DNA from: Chryseobacterium sp. JUb7
Lineage (GTDB): Bacteria; Bacteroidota; Bacteroidia; Flavobacteriales; Weeksellaceae
Reading direction: 5' to 3'
Assembly: GCF_024806495.1 (NCBI RefSeq)
Contig: NZ_JANUFF010000005.1
Location: forward strand, 62,001-126,000
Length of the DNA stretch: 64,000 nucleotides
Under the pieces are notes generated by a model. It was not told the origin of the DNA and ran no database searches. It saw only the letters and a program-made list of their open reading frames with translations. The first letter of the stretch is position 1. Each line of letters opens with the position of its first letter. The translations under genes and the position numbers were made by a program. Of this stretch, positions 25,200-34,498 are shown one piece after another.

Positions 25200-25742
25200 A
25201 TGAAAACAAAACCTATCTCAGATGCTGAAACACTTGAACTAACTTCAGTTCCAAACACGATGAACTATGAACTAATCCAGACTTTGGTAGACAATTACAG
25301 AAACAACCATCTTGTTGCCATTAAGGATAAATTAGATATTGATGATGCACATTCCATTCATTTTAGTCTGGCAACTTTGAAAAAATTCATCACCGATATT
25401 GAAACGGAAACTCAAAAAAATAATCCGGAAGTTACAGAAGAAGATTTAGGAATCAGATTTTATTATGCAGCCTACCCTACTACAGAGAACTGGAGCGTGA
25501 TGGCCAATACACCTATCGGTACAGAGTACGCAGAAAGACACACATTGGTAATGATTCCCACTTTGAAAAAAGAAGATGAAAACGGAGATCTTCTAAGCTA
25601 TGATTTCAATCCGTTGGAAGGCAGCGAAGGGGAATTTATGGCTATGGCATCTAATAAAAAATCCGGACCATCAGGAGAAGTAATGTCTCAGAACCATGGT
25701 GCCTTAAACCCGCCCAATCAAGTTAAAGTTGAATTATTTTAA
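25200..25742 (+). CDS. Hypothetical protein preceding a NarL-type two-component cluster
   Basis: 180 residues, acidic, with no signal peptide or membrane segment. Composition is mixed: an N-terminal TMNYELIQTLVDNYRNNHL helix, a middle DLGIRFYYAAYPTTENWSVM, and RHTLVMIPTLKKEDENGD, ending in a flexible SQNHGALNPPNQ tail. I do not recognise a domain. It ends 34 bp before a membrane-protein gene and lies upstream of a histidine kinase and response regulator in the same direction, so a role linked to that signalling unit is plausible. Confidence 0.75.
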   Translation: MKTKPISDAETLELTSVPNTMNYELIQTLVDNYRNNHLVAIKDKLDIDDAHSIHFSLATLKKFITDIETETQKNNPEVTEEDLGIRFYYAAYPTTENWSVMANTPIGTEYAERHTLVMIPTLKKEDENGDLLSYDFNPLEGSEGEFMAMASNKKSGPSGEVMSQNHGALNPPNQVKVELF

Positions 25743-25776
25743 TTTTTTATACATTTAGATCTTTATTAAAAACGCA

Positions 25777-26421
25777 ATGACTGAACTTGAGAGAATTTTA
25801 CAGGAATCAATGATTTGGGTCGAAGGCTTGGCGGCTGTCGTTTCTCTGCTTTATTACAATCGAATAAAAAATCAGTATTGGAAATATTTTACTTATTATT
25901 TGGTTCTGATGTTTTTGTCTGAAGTTATTGGAAAATGGGGGCAATTTTTTTTTGAATATAATAAGCCTGCATTTTTTAATTATTTTGTAATTCCGCTGGA
26001 GTTTATCTTTTTCTATTGGTTGTATGCAGCAAAATCTTTTGGAAAACCAAAACTATTTTATACGATATCCGCATTATACCTGTTATCATTTATTCCGAAT
26101 GAAATTTTCATGACAAAGAAAATAATTTTTTCGTTCAGTTATACCTTCGGGTGCCTCATTCTCATGGGGTTGGTGGTCATGGAGTATTATAAACAGATCA
26201 ACTCATCAAACATTCTTGATTTCAATAAGAATCCAATGTTTTATATTAATCTGGGGGTTACCTTATTTTATATCGGGACTTTACCTTTCTGGGCATTTTT
26301 TGCTTATATTACAATTTACAGAGAAATCTATCATATTTATTTCTCATACTTCTTGATATCAGGAATCGTGATGTATTTATTATTCTCAATTTCATTCATA
26401 TGGGGAAGACGGAACTCTTAA
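25777..26421 (+). CDS. Integral membrane protein of unknown function
   Basis: 214 residues, very hydrophobic, with about six to seven probable transmembrane helices: near 13-26, 36-58, 66-84, 91-104, 114-134, 152-175 and 185-208. Short charged loops (RIKNQYWK and YYKQINSSN) separate them. I do not recognise a family. Its gene overlaps the start of the downstream histidine kinase by 22 bp, and the kinase has no input domain of its own. The protein may therefore serve as its membrane sensor partner, which is inference from the overlap. Confidence 0.75.
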   Translation: MTELERILQESMIWVEGLAAVVSLLYYNRIKNQYWKYFTYYLVLMFLSEVIGKWGQFFFEYNKPAFFNYFVIPLEFIFFYWLYAAKSFGKPKLFYTISALYLLSFIPNEIFMTKKIIFSFSYTFGCLILMGLVVMEYYKQINSSNILDFNKNPMFYINLGVTLFYIGTLPFWAFFAYITIYREIYHIYFSYFLISGIVMYLLFSISFIWGRRNS

Positions 26422-27185
26422 TAACGCTTATCTTATTCAACATATTTTTTGTGTTGTTTGTAGCTGCTGTGATGGTTTACATCCGAAAATATAAGCAGCG
26501 TAAAAAAGAATATCTCAATGAAATCGAAATAAAAAATGAGATTCACCAAAAGGAGCTTCTGGCTACGCAGCTGGAAATTCAGCAGGCTACTATGCAGCAG
26601 ATCGGGCGCGAGCTTCATGATAATATCGGTCAGAAATTAACCCTTGTAAGCCTCTATACCCAACAGCTTTTATATGAGAATAAAGTTCCGGAAGTAAGTG
26701 AAAGAATAGATCAGGTATCACAAATTATCAACCAGTCTCTTCAGGACTTAAGGAGTCTTTCAAAAACCCTGACAGACGATAATATAAATCAAAAGGAAAT
26801 CGTAACTTTAATTCAGGAAGAGGTCGACAATACCAACGCTTTTAAAAAGTGTAATGTAGATTTTAAACATAACTTTAAGCAGCTGGATTTAGGCTTTGTC
26901 CATAAGAATGTATTGCTAAGAATCACCCAGGAATTTATTCAGAACAGTATAAAACATGCCAACTGCAGAAATATTTTTATTAATCTGAATACTTCTGAAA
27001 AATACCTTTGGGAACTGACTATAAAAGATGACGGCATCGGATTCGATCAATCCAATATAAAATCCAACGGCATCGGCCTGACCAATATGAAAAACAGAGC
27101 AGCAATCATTGGTGCAGATTTCAGTCTTGAAAGCGAGGAAAACTGCGGAACAACGCTCAATATTATTTTAAAGAAACAGCCATGA
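26400..27185 (+). CDS. Sensor histidine kinase, NarX/DesK (HisKA_3) type
   Basis: 261 residues. One N-terminal transmembrane helix (about 5-28) is followed by a charged coiled coil (about 30-70). The phosphoacceptor box IGRELHDNIGQKLTLVSLYTQQ (about 67-88) with its conserved His is of HisKA_3 type. The ATPase domain shows ITQEFIQNSIKHA (N box), DDGIGFDQ and NGIGLTNMKNRA. It has no recognisable sensory domain. It overlaps the upstream membrane-protein gene by 22 bp and the downstream response regulator by 4 bp, so the three should be co-translated. The stimulus is unknown. Confidence 0.92.
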   Translation: MGKTELLITLILFNIFFVLFVAAVMVYIRKYKQRKKEYLNEIEIKNEIHQKELLATQLEIQQATMQQIGRELHDNIGQKLTLVSLYTQQLLYENKVPEVSERIDQVSQIINQSLQDLRSLSKTLTDDNINQKEIVTLIQEEVDNTNAFKKCNVDFKHNFKQLDLGFVHKNVLLRITQEFIQNSIKHANCRNIFINLNTSEKYLWELTIKDDGIGFDQSNIKSNGIGLTNMKNRAAIIGADFSLESEENCGTTLNIILKKQP

Positions 27186-27823
27186 AAAAGACCATTGTTA
27201 TTGTTGATGACCACGTACTTATTGCAAAAGCTTTGGAGGGGATCATTGATAATTTTAAAGAATTCGAAGTGATCTACGTTGCCGAAAACGGCAAAGATCT
27301 TATCCAAAAGTTTGAAAACAACAGTAAGATTCCAGACATTATCCTTTTGGACATCAGTATGCCCATTATGGATGGTTTTGAAACGGTACTTTGGTTAAAG
27401 GAAAATCACCCGAATATTAAAGTAATGGCCTTAAGCATGCAGGGAGATGATAAAAGCGTCATCAAAATGATTAAAAACGGAGCCAAAGGATATTTACTGA
27501 AAAACACACATCCAAAGGATCTTGAAACGGCATTAACAAAATTAAACAATGATGGATTCTTCTACCCTGAATGGGCTTCAAAAATCATTTTTTCCAATAT
27601 GAATAATGAAGAACAGATCAGCAATATAAGAATTTCAGACCGTGAGAAAGAGTTTTTAAAATATACTGTTACCGAACTCAGTTACAAAGAAATTGCCGAT
27701 AAAATGTGCTGCAGCCCAAGAACGGTTGAAAGCTACAGAGATCAGCTTTGTGACAAATTAGATCTCAAAACACGTGTCGGCCTTGCTGTTTTTGCCATTA
27801 AAAACGGTTTTGCAGAATCATAA
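27182..27823 (+). CDS. Response regulator, NarL/LuxR family
   Basis: 213 residues. The receiver domain (about 1-120) has IVDDH for the acidic pocket, ILLDISMPIMDGFE with the phosphorylated Asp at about 57, and KGYLLKN with the conserved Lys. The C-terminal LuxR helix-turn-helix (about 146-207) contains SDREKEFLKYTVTELSYKEIADKM and SPRTVESYRDQLCDKL. It is the expected partner of the overlapping HisKA_3 kinase. The target genes are unknown. Confidence 0.95.
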   Translation: MKKTIVIVDDHVLIAKALEGIIDNFKEFEVIYVAENGKDLIQKFENNSKIPDIILLDISMPIMDGFETVLWLKENHPNIKVMALSMQGDDKSVIKMIKNGAKGYLLKNTHPKDLETALTKLNNDGFFYPEWASKIIFSNMNNEEQISNIRISDREKEFLKYTVTELSYKEIADKMCCSPRTVESYRDQLCDKLDLKTRVGLAVFAIKNGFAES

Positions 27824-27855
27824 AATAAAACACATTCACTCATATTTATCTTAAA

Positions 27856-27887
27856 AAAACCTTTCCCCAGATTTGGAGAAAGGTTTT
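27856..27887. terminator. Terminator hairpin between convergent genes
   Basis: AAAACCTTTC and GAAAGGTTTT form the stem, with a CCCAGATTTGGA middle that can pair further. It lies between the response regulator and the M1 peptidase gene. Confidence 0.75.
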
Positions 27888-27917
27888 ATTTTGATCAGCA
27901 ATTTTGTAAAAATCACA

Positions 27918-29783
27918 TTATAAATTTTTTGAATTATCAGCAGGCGTGTAATCCATAAAAAGATCACCATCCAGTTTGATCGATTTCACTTTCTTCTTAA
28001 TAGGAATCGTCAGCATCGTTTGTTTTTGATCTTTCTCCCATAATGCCGGTGAGAAATGCAGTTTCTCTACACCTCCATCTTCATAGCTAAGAATAGCATC
28101 AAAAGGGATGGCAAAACCTCCGACATTATCTACATTTACCGTCAGGAGATCATTCATCTGAGAAACGTTGCTTATTTTCAGATCAATATAATTATTGGTG
28201 TAGAACCAGTTATTAAAGAACCAGTTTAAATTCTTTCCGGAGCCTGTATTCATAGAATTAAAATAATCCCATGGGATCGGATGTTTTCCGTTCCAGTTAT
28301 CCATATAGTGGTGAAGAGCTTTTTTGAACAATTCATCTCCAAGATAATCTTTCAGTGCTAAATACGACAACGATGCTTTCACATAAGAATTATTACCATA
28401 TCCTGCTCCGCTTACCTGCGTACTCATAGAAATAATAGGCTGATCCTGCTCTGTGGATGGATCACTGATCCATTTTTTAACTCTGAAATTTTGATAGAAT
28501 TCTTTGGCAGCCGCCTCACCATTCTCATCGATCCCGATAAGGTATTCTAATGTGGTTGCCCAGCCTTCATCCATAAATGCATAACGCGTTTCGTTGATTC
28601 CCATATAAAAAGGGAAATAAGTATGGGCAATTTCATGATCTGCAGTCAGTCTTGCATCCTGAAAATTATCCGGAATACTGGAATCATTGATCATCATCGG
28701 ATATTCCATATCTGCATATCCTTGAATAGCCGTCATTACATTGTACGGATATTCCACTCCGGGCCAGTTTTTTGAAAACCAGTCCAGATTATAACGCATC
28801 CACTCTACATATCGTTCAAAATCTTTTGCACCAGCTTTGTAGCCTGCCTGTACACTTGCTCTTTTTGTTTTAAGCTGTACACTTGAGGCATCCCAGACAT
28901 AGTGATTGCTCAGCGCGAAGCAAAAATCTGTGATATTATTGGCTTTAAATTTCCAGATATTCCATTTATTCTGCCTCGTTACTTTTCCGGATTTCATTTC
29001 CTGTTCAGTAGCGATATGCATTATTTTATCGCTTTTTAACGAAGCTTTATATCTTTTTAAATATTCTGGCTGAAGGACAGCATCAGGATTTAAGAAATCA
29101 CCGGTTGCCCAGACCACATAATTTTTCGGAGCCGTAATGGCAAAACTGTAATCATTAAAATCATTATAAAACTCCTGTCTGTCCGAATGCTGAATCATAT
29201 CCCAACCGTTGTAGTCATCATATACAGAAATTCTCGGGAAAGAATAGGCTACATAAAAAGTTTCCGGATCGATCTGTCCTTCTCTTCCACTTTGTACAGA
29301 TAGCGGGTATTCCCATTCTATTTTAATTTCGGCTTTTGTTTTTGATTTTAAAACTTTGGTAAGCTTTACTTTTTCAACGGTGCTCCAGTCTTCACTGTTG
29401 ATATTATATTTTTCACCATTTACGATGAATGACTTAATATTCAGTCCTGATGACAGAAAATCTTTTGAAACAAATCCCGATCTTGGAGACTGTGGCTTAT
29501 GAAGATTATTTACAAACCGTATCGCCAGATCATCCAGATCATTGGGACTGTTGTTGGTATAGATAATTGTTTCTTTTCCGGAAACCGTTTTTGAATTGGC
29601 ATCTACTTTTACCTCAACATTATAAATCCCTTTATTCTGCCAGTAATTTTTTCCCGGAGCACCAGAAAGGTCTCGGGTTCCGTTTTCGTAAGCTTTTTTA
29701 ATATTCCTCGGCATATACAATTCCTGCGCGGAAAACTGCCATAATGAAACCATCATTACTATTCCGGAAAGAAGTTTTTTCAT
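27918..29783 (-). CDS. Secreted M1-family metallopeptidase
   Basis: 621 residues with a signal peptide (MKKLLSGIVMMVSLWQFSAQ). The N-terminal beta domain (about 45-270) is of aminopeptidase-N type. The zinc site is HEIAH with the third ligand Glu in MDEGWATTLEYL (about 382-412), and MEYPMMINDS near 360 corresponds to the GAMEN-like substrate loop. The C-terminal helical part (about 430-540) ends in a small beta domain. It is expected to trim peptides in the periplasm or outside. It is transcribed in the same direction as, and downstream of, the outer-membrane barrel gene, from which it is separated by 107 bp. Confidence 0.93.
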   Translation of the reverse strand: MKKLLSGIVMMVSLWQFSAQELYMPRNIKKAYENGTRDLSGAPGKNYWQNKGIYNVEVKVDANSKTVSGKETIIYTNNSPNDLDDLAIRFVNNLHKPQSPRSGFVSKDFLSSGLNIKSFIVNGEKYNINSEDWSTVEKVKLTKVLKSKTKAEIKIEWEYPLSVQSGREGQIDPETFYVAYSFPRISVYDDYNGWDMIQHSDRQEFYNDFNDYSFAITAPKNYVVWATGDFLNPDAVLQPEYLKRYKASLKSDKIMHIATEQEMKSGKVTRQNKWNIWKFKANNITDFCFALSNHYVWDASSVQLKTKRASVQAGYKAGAKDFERYVEWMRYNLDWFSKNWPGVEYPYNVMTAIQGYADMEYPMMINDSSIPDNFQDARLTADHEIAHTYFPFYMGINETRYAFMDEGWATTLEYLIGIDENGEAAAKEFYQNFRVKKWISDPSTEQDQPIISMSTQVSGAGYGNNSYVKASLSYLALKDYLGDELFKKALHHYMDNWNGKHPIPWDYFNSMNTGSGKNLNWFFNNWFYTNNYIDLKISNVSQMNDLLTVNVDNVGGFAIPFDAILSYEDGGVEKLHFSPALWEKDQKQTMLTIPIKKKVKSIKLDGDLFMDYTPADNSKNL

Positions 29784-29890
29784 ATCTCCTGCTTTTTTTT
29801 AAATAAATTACATCAAAAGTAGGAAAAATGTCACATAGAACAGTCAATTCTTTTCCAGTAATCGTTCTTAAATGAGTTTTAAGTTTATTT

Positions 29891-32263
29891 TTATAATCTT
29901 TCCTGCTCGTCGGTTTTTTTTATGGTTTTTGCATTTTTCACCGATTGATTCCCAAAATTGAACTTTAAAGAAAGGGTAAAGCCCTGTGTATCGCGATAAT
30001 CTAAAAAATAGTTATCCTGATTGGCATATTTGGTACTTATTTTTTCCCGTGTGGATCTGAAAATATCATTAAAAATAAAACTGGCTTCCAGTTTTTTATT
30101 GAAAAACTTTCTGTTCATTACAAAATAAGCAGACCAGGAATTCGATATTCTGAAGGTTCCCTGTATTCCCGGAGAATAGTATTTGTGTCCCACTTCCATT
30201 TTCCAGTCTGAAGTTTTATCTAGAGTAAAGCTTGTGGATATATTGGAAACCCAGTTCCAGACTTTATTTTTATACACAATATCATCCACACCTTTGAAAT
30301 AATTTTCATTATGTTCAAGATTCTCGGACATCACCACATTCCACCATGGTTTGACCTGAAAATTTTTGTAGAGACTGAGGCCAAAAGCCTGCCCTTTCTC
30401 AATATTGGTAAAATAATAAATCAGATGATTGGTACTGTGCTCCTGAAATGATATTTCCATGGAGGGATTAATTTCTTTCCGATAATACAGATCCAGATTC
30501 CATTCTTTCCATGAATATGTAAAATTAAGATTATGAGTAATTGTCGCTTTTAATTTTGGATCTCCCTGATAATATGAAAAAAGATTAAAGTAGGACTTAG
30601 CAGGATTCAGCCATGAATAAAAGGGTCTGGTAATACGTTTTCCGTAAGAAAATCCAAACTCATGCTTACTTTCTGTAGTATATTGTGCATAAAAAGTAGG
30701 AAACAGATTCCAGTAATTATTTTTATTCACCTCATATGGCTCGGAAACAATGCCTTCAAGATCTGTCATCTCAGCACGTAATCCTCCTTTAAAATCCCAT
30801 TTTCCTATTTTGTAGCTGAGAGAAGTGTACAAAGAAAAATTATGTTCTTTATAATCAAAAAGGCTGCTTTTTTCAGGTCTATACAGCAGTTGACCATTTT
30901 CGTTATCCGAAAAGTACAACTGGCTGTAGGTTTTTACAAAACTGTATTTTGTTCCGGCTTCCAGTTCAATCTTATCATTTTTCCATTGATAATCCAGCTG
31001 GGTCGAATACAGCTTAACATCACTCTTGTTATCTGTTAAAAAGTTGTCTTCTTTGGGCTGCTGATTGACAAAATTCAGATGAGTGAGAACGTTCTGATAT
31101 TTCTGGGAATTATTCCCTGTAAAATAATTAACCCACGATATACTGCTTTTCTTATTTAACTTCCGGTCAATCTGAAAGCTTACCGAATTATTAATTGTCC
31201 TTGACTGATGATCATTTATTGTAAGGTAATCAGACTCTACCCTATCCTGAGTATTATAAATCAGGGTTGGGACATGATATGTTCCAAAAGACTTAGGGGT
31301 AAAATATCCTGAATAATTAAGACTGGCATTCGTTAGACTGTCTATTTCATATTCAATATTGAAATTAACGGTATTCTGACTGTTGTTCTGATCTTTTCTG
31401 TTCATCGTACTGATCCATGTCGTTCCACTTTCCGGATAATTAACATAATCTGTTCCTTCCCTGTAATAAGTCCCCGCTCCTCTGTAGAAACTTCCCATAA
31501 CGGAAAGTTTATTTTTTTTATAATATTGGGAAAGCCCTACATTTCCTTTCGCATATTGGGTTTGTGTATATTTTGAGGATAGAGTTCCTCGATAGCCTTC
31601 TATTTTATTTTTTTTCAAAACAATATTCAGAACGGCACTTCCGGAAGCCTCATACCTGGCAGGCGGGTTGGTAATAACTTCTACTGATTTTACTTCGTCA
31701 CCCTGTGTATTTTCCAGCAGGTTTTTTAGTTCATCACCGGTTAGCATTATTTTTTTATCATTTATCGTAACCAGAATTCCGGTACTACCTTTAATCGCCA
31801 GGACATCATTATTTGCTGTAACGCCCGGTGTCTGCTTCAGGATTTCCCATGCATTTTGTGATGAAATATTAGAGTTTTCAACGTTGAATTCCAGACGGTC
31901 TACTTTCCTTTTTACCAAAGGTTTTTTCTTTGTGAGTATGACCCCATCAATATTTTGCTGATTTTTTTTCAGGATTATTTTCAAAGGCTCTATTTGTTTA
32001 CTCCAGTCAATGAGTTTTTCAAAAGGATCATACTCATTTTCTTTAATAACTAATTTTACGGAATGCTGATCAACTTCAGCTAAAGTAAAATGCCCTTCTC
32101 GGTTTGTCAGCCATGTTTTAACCAAAACATTCTGAGAATTATAAACCTGGACAGCTATTGAATCGAGTTGATGATTTTCGGAATCCAGAACTGTCACCTC
32201 AATATTTCGTTGTTGAGAGAATATAAAAAAAGGGACGCAGAGAAAAAACAGGAGTTTGTACAT
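29891..32263 (-). CDS. Outer-membrane beta-barrel protein, TonB-receptor-like (OMP_b-brl_3 family)
   Basis: 790 residues with a signal peptide (MYKLLFFLCVPFFIFSQ). It has an N-terminal carboxypeptidase-regulatory-like domain (about 20-95), a plug-like domain (about 115-215) with ILKQTPGVTANND and VEVITNPPARYEASGSAVLNI, and a long barrel rich in alternating aromatic strands ending near NFGNQ. This arrangement is typical of flavobacterial receptors that lack a clear TonB box. The ligand is unknown. It is divergent from an OmpR-type two-component pair, with three 11-bp phased repeats in the 140-bp gap, so control by that system is likely. Confidence 0.9.
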   Translation of the reverse strand: MYKLLFFLCVPFFIFSQQRNIEVTVLDSENHQLDSIAVQVYNSQNVLVKTWLTNREGHFTLAEVDQHSVKLVIKENEYDPFEKLIDWSKQIEPLKIILKKNQQNIDGVILTKKKPLVKRKVDRLEFNVENSNISSQNAWEILKQTPGVTANNDVLAIKGSTGILVTINDKKIMLTGDELKNLLENTQGDEVKSVEVITNPPARYEASGSAVLNIVLKKNKIEGYRGTLSSKYTQTQYAKGNVGLSQYYKKNKLSVMGSFYRGAGTYYREGTDYVNYPESGTTWISTMNRKDQNNSQNTVNFNIEYEIDSLTNASLNYSGYFTPKSFGTYHVPTLIYNTQDRVESDYLTINDHQSRTINNSVSFQIDRKLNKKSSISWVNYFTGNNSQKYQNVLTHLNFVNQQPKEDNFLTDNKSDVKLYSTQLDYQWKNDKIELEAGTKYSFVKTYSQLYFSDNENGQLLYRPEKSSLFDYKEHNFSLYTSLSYKIGKWDFKGGLRAEMTDLEGIVSEPYEVNKNNYWNLFPTFYAQYTTESKHEFGFSYGKRITRPFYSWLNPAKSYFNLFSYYQGDPKLKATITHNLNFTYSWKEWNLDLYYRKEINPSMEISFQEHSTNHLIYYFTNIEKGQAFGLSLYKNFQVKPWWNVVMSENLEHNENYFKGVDDIVYKNKVWNWVSNISTSFTLDKTSDWKMEVGHKYYSPGIQGTFRISNSWSAYFVMNRKFFNKKLEASFIFNDIFRSTREKISTKYANQDNYFLDYRDTQGFTLSLKFNFGNQSVKNAKTIKKTDEQERL

Positions 32264-32336
32264 GGTATATGGTGAAAAACAGTTTCGTTACATTATTTTT
32301 CATTTACAAAATTGCAGATTGACAGGAAGAATTACA

Positions 32337-32369
32337 GTTAATGGAAGGTTAATGCGAGGTTAATGTCTA
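32337..32369 (+). promoter_or_regulatory. Three direct repeats of GTTAATG at 11-bp spacing
   Basis: GTTAATG begins at 32337, 32348 and 32359, exactly 11 bp apart. OmpR/PhoB regulators bind direct half-sites with this period. The block ends about 20 bp before a TATCTTTG box, the proper place for activation of the kinase-regulator genes, and it may also serve the divergent barrel gene. Confidence 0.65.
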
Positions 32370-32389
32370 TTAGGGAAAGACTAAAATTT

Positions 32390-32397
32390 TATCTTTG
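32390..32397 (+). promoter_or_regulatory. -7 box of the histidine kinase operon
   Basis: TATCTTTG matches TAnnTTTG in full. Only six bases separate it from the ATG at 32404, so the transcript would have almost no leader. No clear TTG lies at -33, consistent with activator dependence. Confidence 0.5.
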
Positions 32398-32403
32398 TCT
32401 CAG

Positions 32404-33726
32404 ATGATTCTAAAAAGTAAATACCTGATTTCGCTCTTTGCAGCATTATTCCTGCTTCTCTTGGGGATTCAGGTATATTTTATGTACAAAACTTATCAGG
32501 TAAAAGAGCGCGAAATCTACAGAACTGTCCATGAAGGGCTTACTCATTATACCGACAAATTGGAAGATGTAGGCGGATTAAAAAAAGCCAACAATGATGA
32601 TATCCTTCAAAAGCTGTTTATCGATTATCATAATAAAAAGATCAACAAGAAGGAATTTCTGGAACACTTTGAAAAAAATAGAAGAAACAACCAGAAAAAG
32701 CTCAGTAAATACGTCGACCAAAAATTCGAAAAAGAAGGCTATATCATTGCTGCCAAAGTTCAATACATATCCATAATTTTTATTCCTGACAGTACAAAAT
32801 TAATTGATCATCCGATTGTTTTATATGACACTAAAAACAGGCTCGAAAAAGCTGGAATTTCAAATTCCGGAAGGTGGGAAACCTCATCATCAGCCACGAA
32901 TGATGAAAACAAAAAATTAGAGAGAAATGATTCTTTTCTGGTAAAAAGTAAAACCGAATTTCAGATTTTAAATATAAAAAGTATCGTTTTCAGGGATCTT
33001 ACTTTACTTATTTTGTGTTGTGCTGTTTTACTGTTAAGTGTTTTATTGATTTATCTTTTCACCGTTAAAAATTTAATTAAACAACAAAAGCAGGTCGAAG
33101 TTCTCCACACTGTTGTGGATAACATTTCTCATGAGTTTAAAACACCGATTGCAACTTTAAAAATTGCTTTAAAAACATTAAAAAAAGAATTCAATCCGGA
33201 AACTCTGCCTCTAATTGACAGACAAATACAGCGTCTCGAAAGTTTAATGTTTCAACTTCACAAAGATGAGTCAGGGGAAGAAATGACAAAAATTCAGCCC
33301 GGTGACTGGAACTTTTTTATTCAGGATCTGGCTTTCACCTACCCTGCAGTAAAATTTGAGTTAAAAAATTCTATTTCTCAGGAGTTTCATCTGGATAAAA
33401 GTCTGATGGAAACTGTCATCAAAAACCTTTTTGAAAACAGTGTAAAATATGGGGCTTCAGAAATAACAACAGAGATAAGTTCTTCGAAAGGTATTCTAGA
33501 GATCAGAGTCTCCGATAATGGAAACGGAATAGAAAATAAGGAGCTTAAAAATATTTTTGAAAAATTCTACAGAATACAGTCCAACAATATTCATAACAGT
33601 AAAGGATTGGGATTGGGGCTCTATTTTGTAAAGAAAATCATTACAAAATACAACGGAAAAATAGAAGTTTCAAGCACAGTCAATATTGGTACTTTATTTA
33701 AAATATCTATTCCTTATGAAAACTAA
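32404..33726 (+). CDS. Sensor histidine kinase, HisKA type
   Basis: 440 residues from the ATG at 32404; an earlier TTG lies within the -7 box region and is unlikely. Transmembrane helices at about 6-26 and 196-218 bracket an extracytoplasmic sensor of about 170 residues without a known domain. NISHEFKTPIATLKIALKTL (about 241-260) is the HisKA phosphoacceptor site. The ATPase part shows IKNLFENSVKYG, DNGNGIENKEL and GLGLGLYFVKKI. Its stop overlaps the start of the OmpR-type regulator by 11 bp. It probably senses an envelope signal connected with the divergent barrel protein. Confidence 0.94.
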   Translation: MILKSKYLISLFAALFLLLLGIQVYFMYKTYQVKEREIYRTVHEGLTHYTDKLEDVGGLKKANNDDILQKLFIDYHNKKINKKEFLEHFEKNRRNNQKKLSKYVDQKFEKEGYIIAAKVQYISIIFIPDSTKLIDHPIVLYDTKNRLEKAGISNSGRWETSSSATNDENKKLERNDSFLVKSKTEFQILNIKSIVFRDLTLLILCCAVLLLSVLLIYLFTVKNLIKQQKQVEVLHTVVDNISHEFKTPIATLKIALKTLKKEFNPETLPLIDRQIQRLESLMFQLHKDESGEEMTKIQPGDWNFFIQDLAFTYPAVKFELKNSISQEFHLDKSLMETVIKNLFENSVKYGASEITTEISSSKGILEIRVSDNGNGIENKELKNIFEKFYRIQSNNIHNSKGLGLGLYFVKKIITKYNGKIEVSSTVNIGTLFKISIPYEN

Positions 33727-34402
33727 AATTCTCCTGGCTGAAGATGATCCGGATTTCGGAATGATTTTAAAACAATATCTTGAACTTGAAGATTTTGAGG
33801 TCACCTGGTTTCAGAATCCGGAAGAAATTATCCCTCTTTTAACATCTGAATTTCAATTTCACATTGGTATTTTAGACATTATGATGCCTAATATTGACGG
33901 TTTTTCTTTAGCTAAAATGATTTTAAAAGAAAAAACCAGCTTCCCGTTATTATTTTTAACGGCCAAAAACCAAAAGATCGATCGCTTAACCGGTTTAAAA
34001 ATCGGAGCAGATGATTATATCGCGAAGCCTTGTGATCCTGAAGAACTGGTATTAAGAATTAAAAACATCCTGAAAAGAACAACGTCCACAGCCATTGAAA
34101 CATCCATCAAAATAGGCGAATATCTTTTGGACACCGAAAAACAGCTCCTCTCTCATCCAAAAGAAAATATTCGGTTGACCATTCGCGAGCAGGAGCTACT
34201 GCTTTATTTCCTGAAACATCATCAAAAGACCTTGAAAAGAGATGACATCCTTGATAATCTCTGGGAAACAAATGATTATTTTACAGGAAGAAGCCTGGAT
34301 GTTTTTATCAGCAGACTGAGAAAATATTTCCAGCATGATCCCAAAATAAAAATCCAGTCTCTTCGGGGAATTGGTTTTGAGATTGATTTTCCGAAAGAAT
34401 AA
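33716..34402 (+). CDS. Response regulator, OmpR/PhoB family
   Basis: 228 residues from the ATG at 33716; an earlier in-frame start would lie deep in the kinase gene. The receiver domain has LLAEDDPDFG, HIGILDIMMPNIDGF with the phospho-acceptor Asp at about 54, and the Lys in YIAKPCDPEEL. The C-terminal winged helix (about 130-228) has LTIREQELLLYFLKHH and TGRSLDVFISRLRKYF, ending in GIGFEI. It overlaps the kinase gene by 11 bp. Its likely sites are the GTTAATG repeats at 32337, implying autoregulation. Confidence 0.95.
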   Translation: MKTKILLAEDDPDFGMILKQYLELEDFEVTWFQNPEEIIPLLTSEFQFHIGILDIMMPNIDGFSLAKMILKEKTSFPLLFLTAKNQKIDRLTGLKIGADDYIAKPCDPEELVLRIKNILKRTTSTAIETSIKIGEYLLDTEKQLLSHPKENIRLTIREQELLLYFLKHHQKTLKRDDILDNLWETNDYFTGRSLDVFISRLRKYFQHDPKIKIQSLRGIGFEIDFPKE

Positions 34403-34498
34403 TTTTAATTACAATCAAAAGAAATGTTATTTTTATAACCGTGAAAAGCTAAATTTCATTACAACGATTCTTAATTGACTTATAAAAAACACAGCGTT

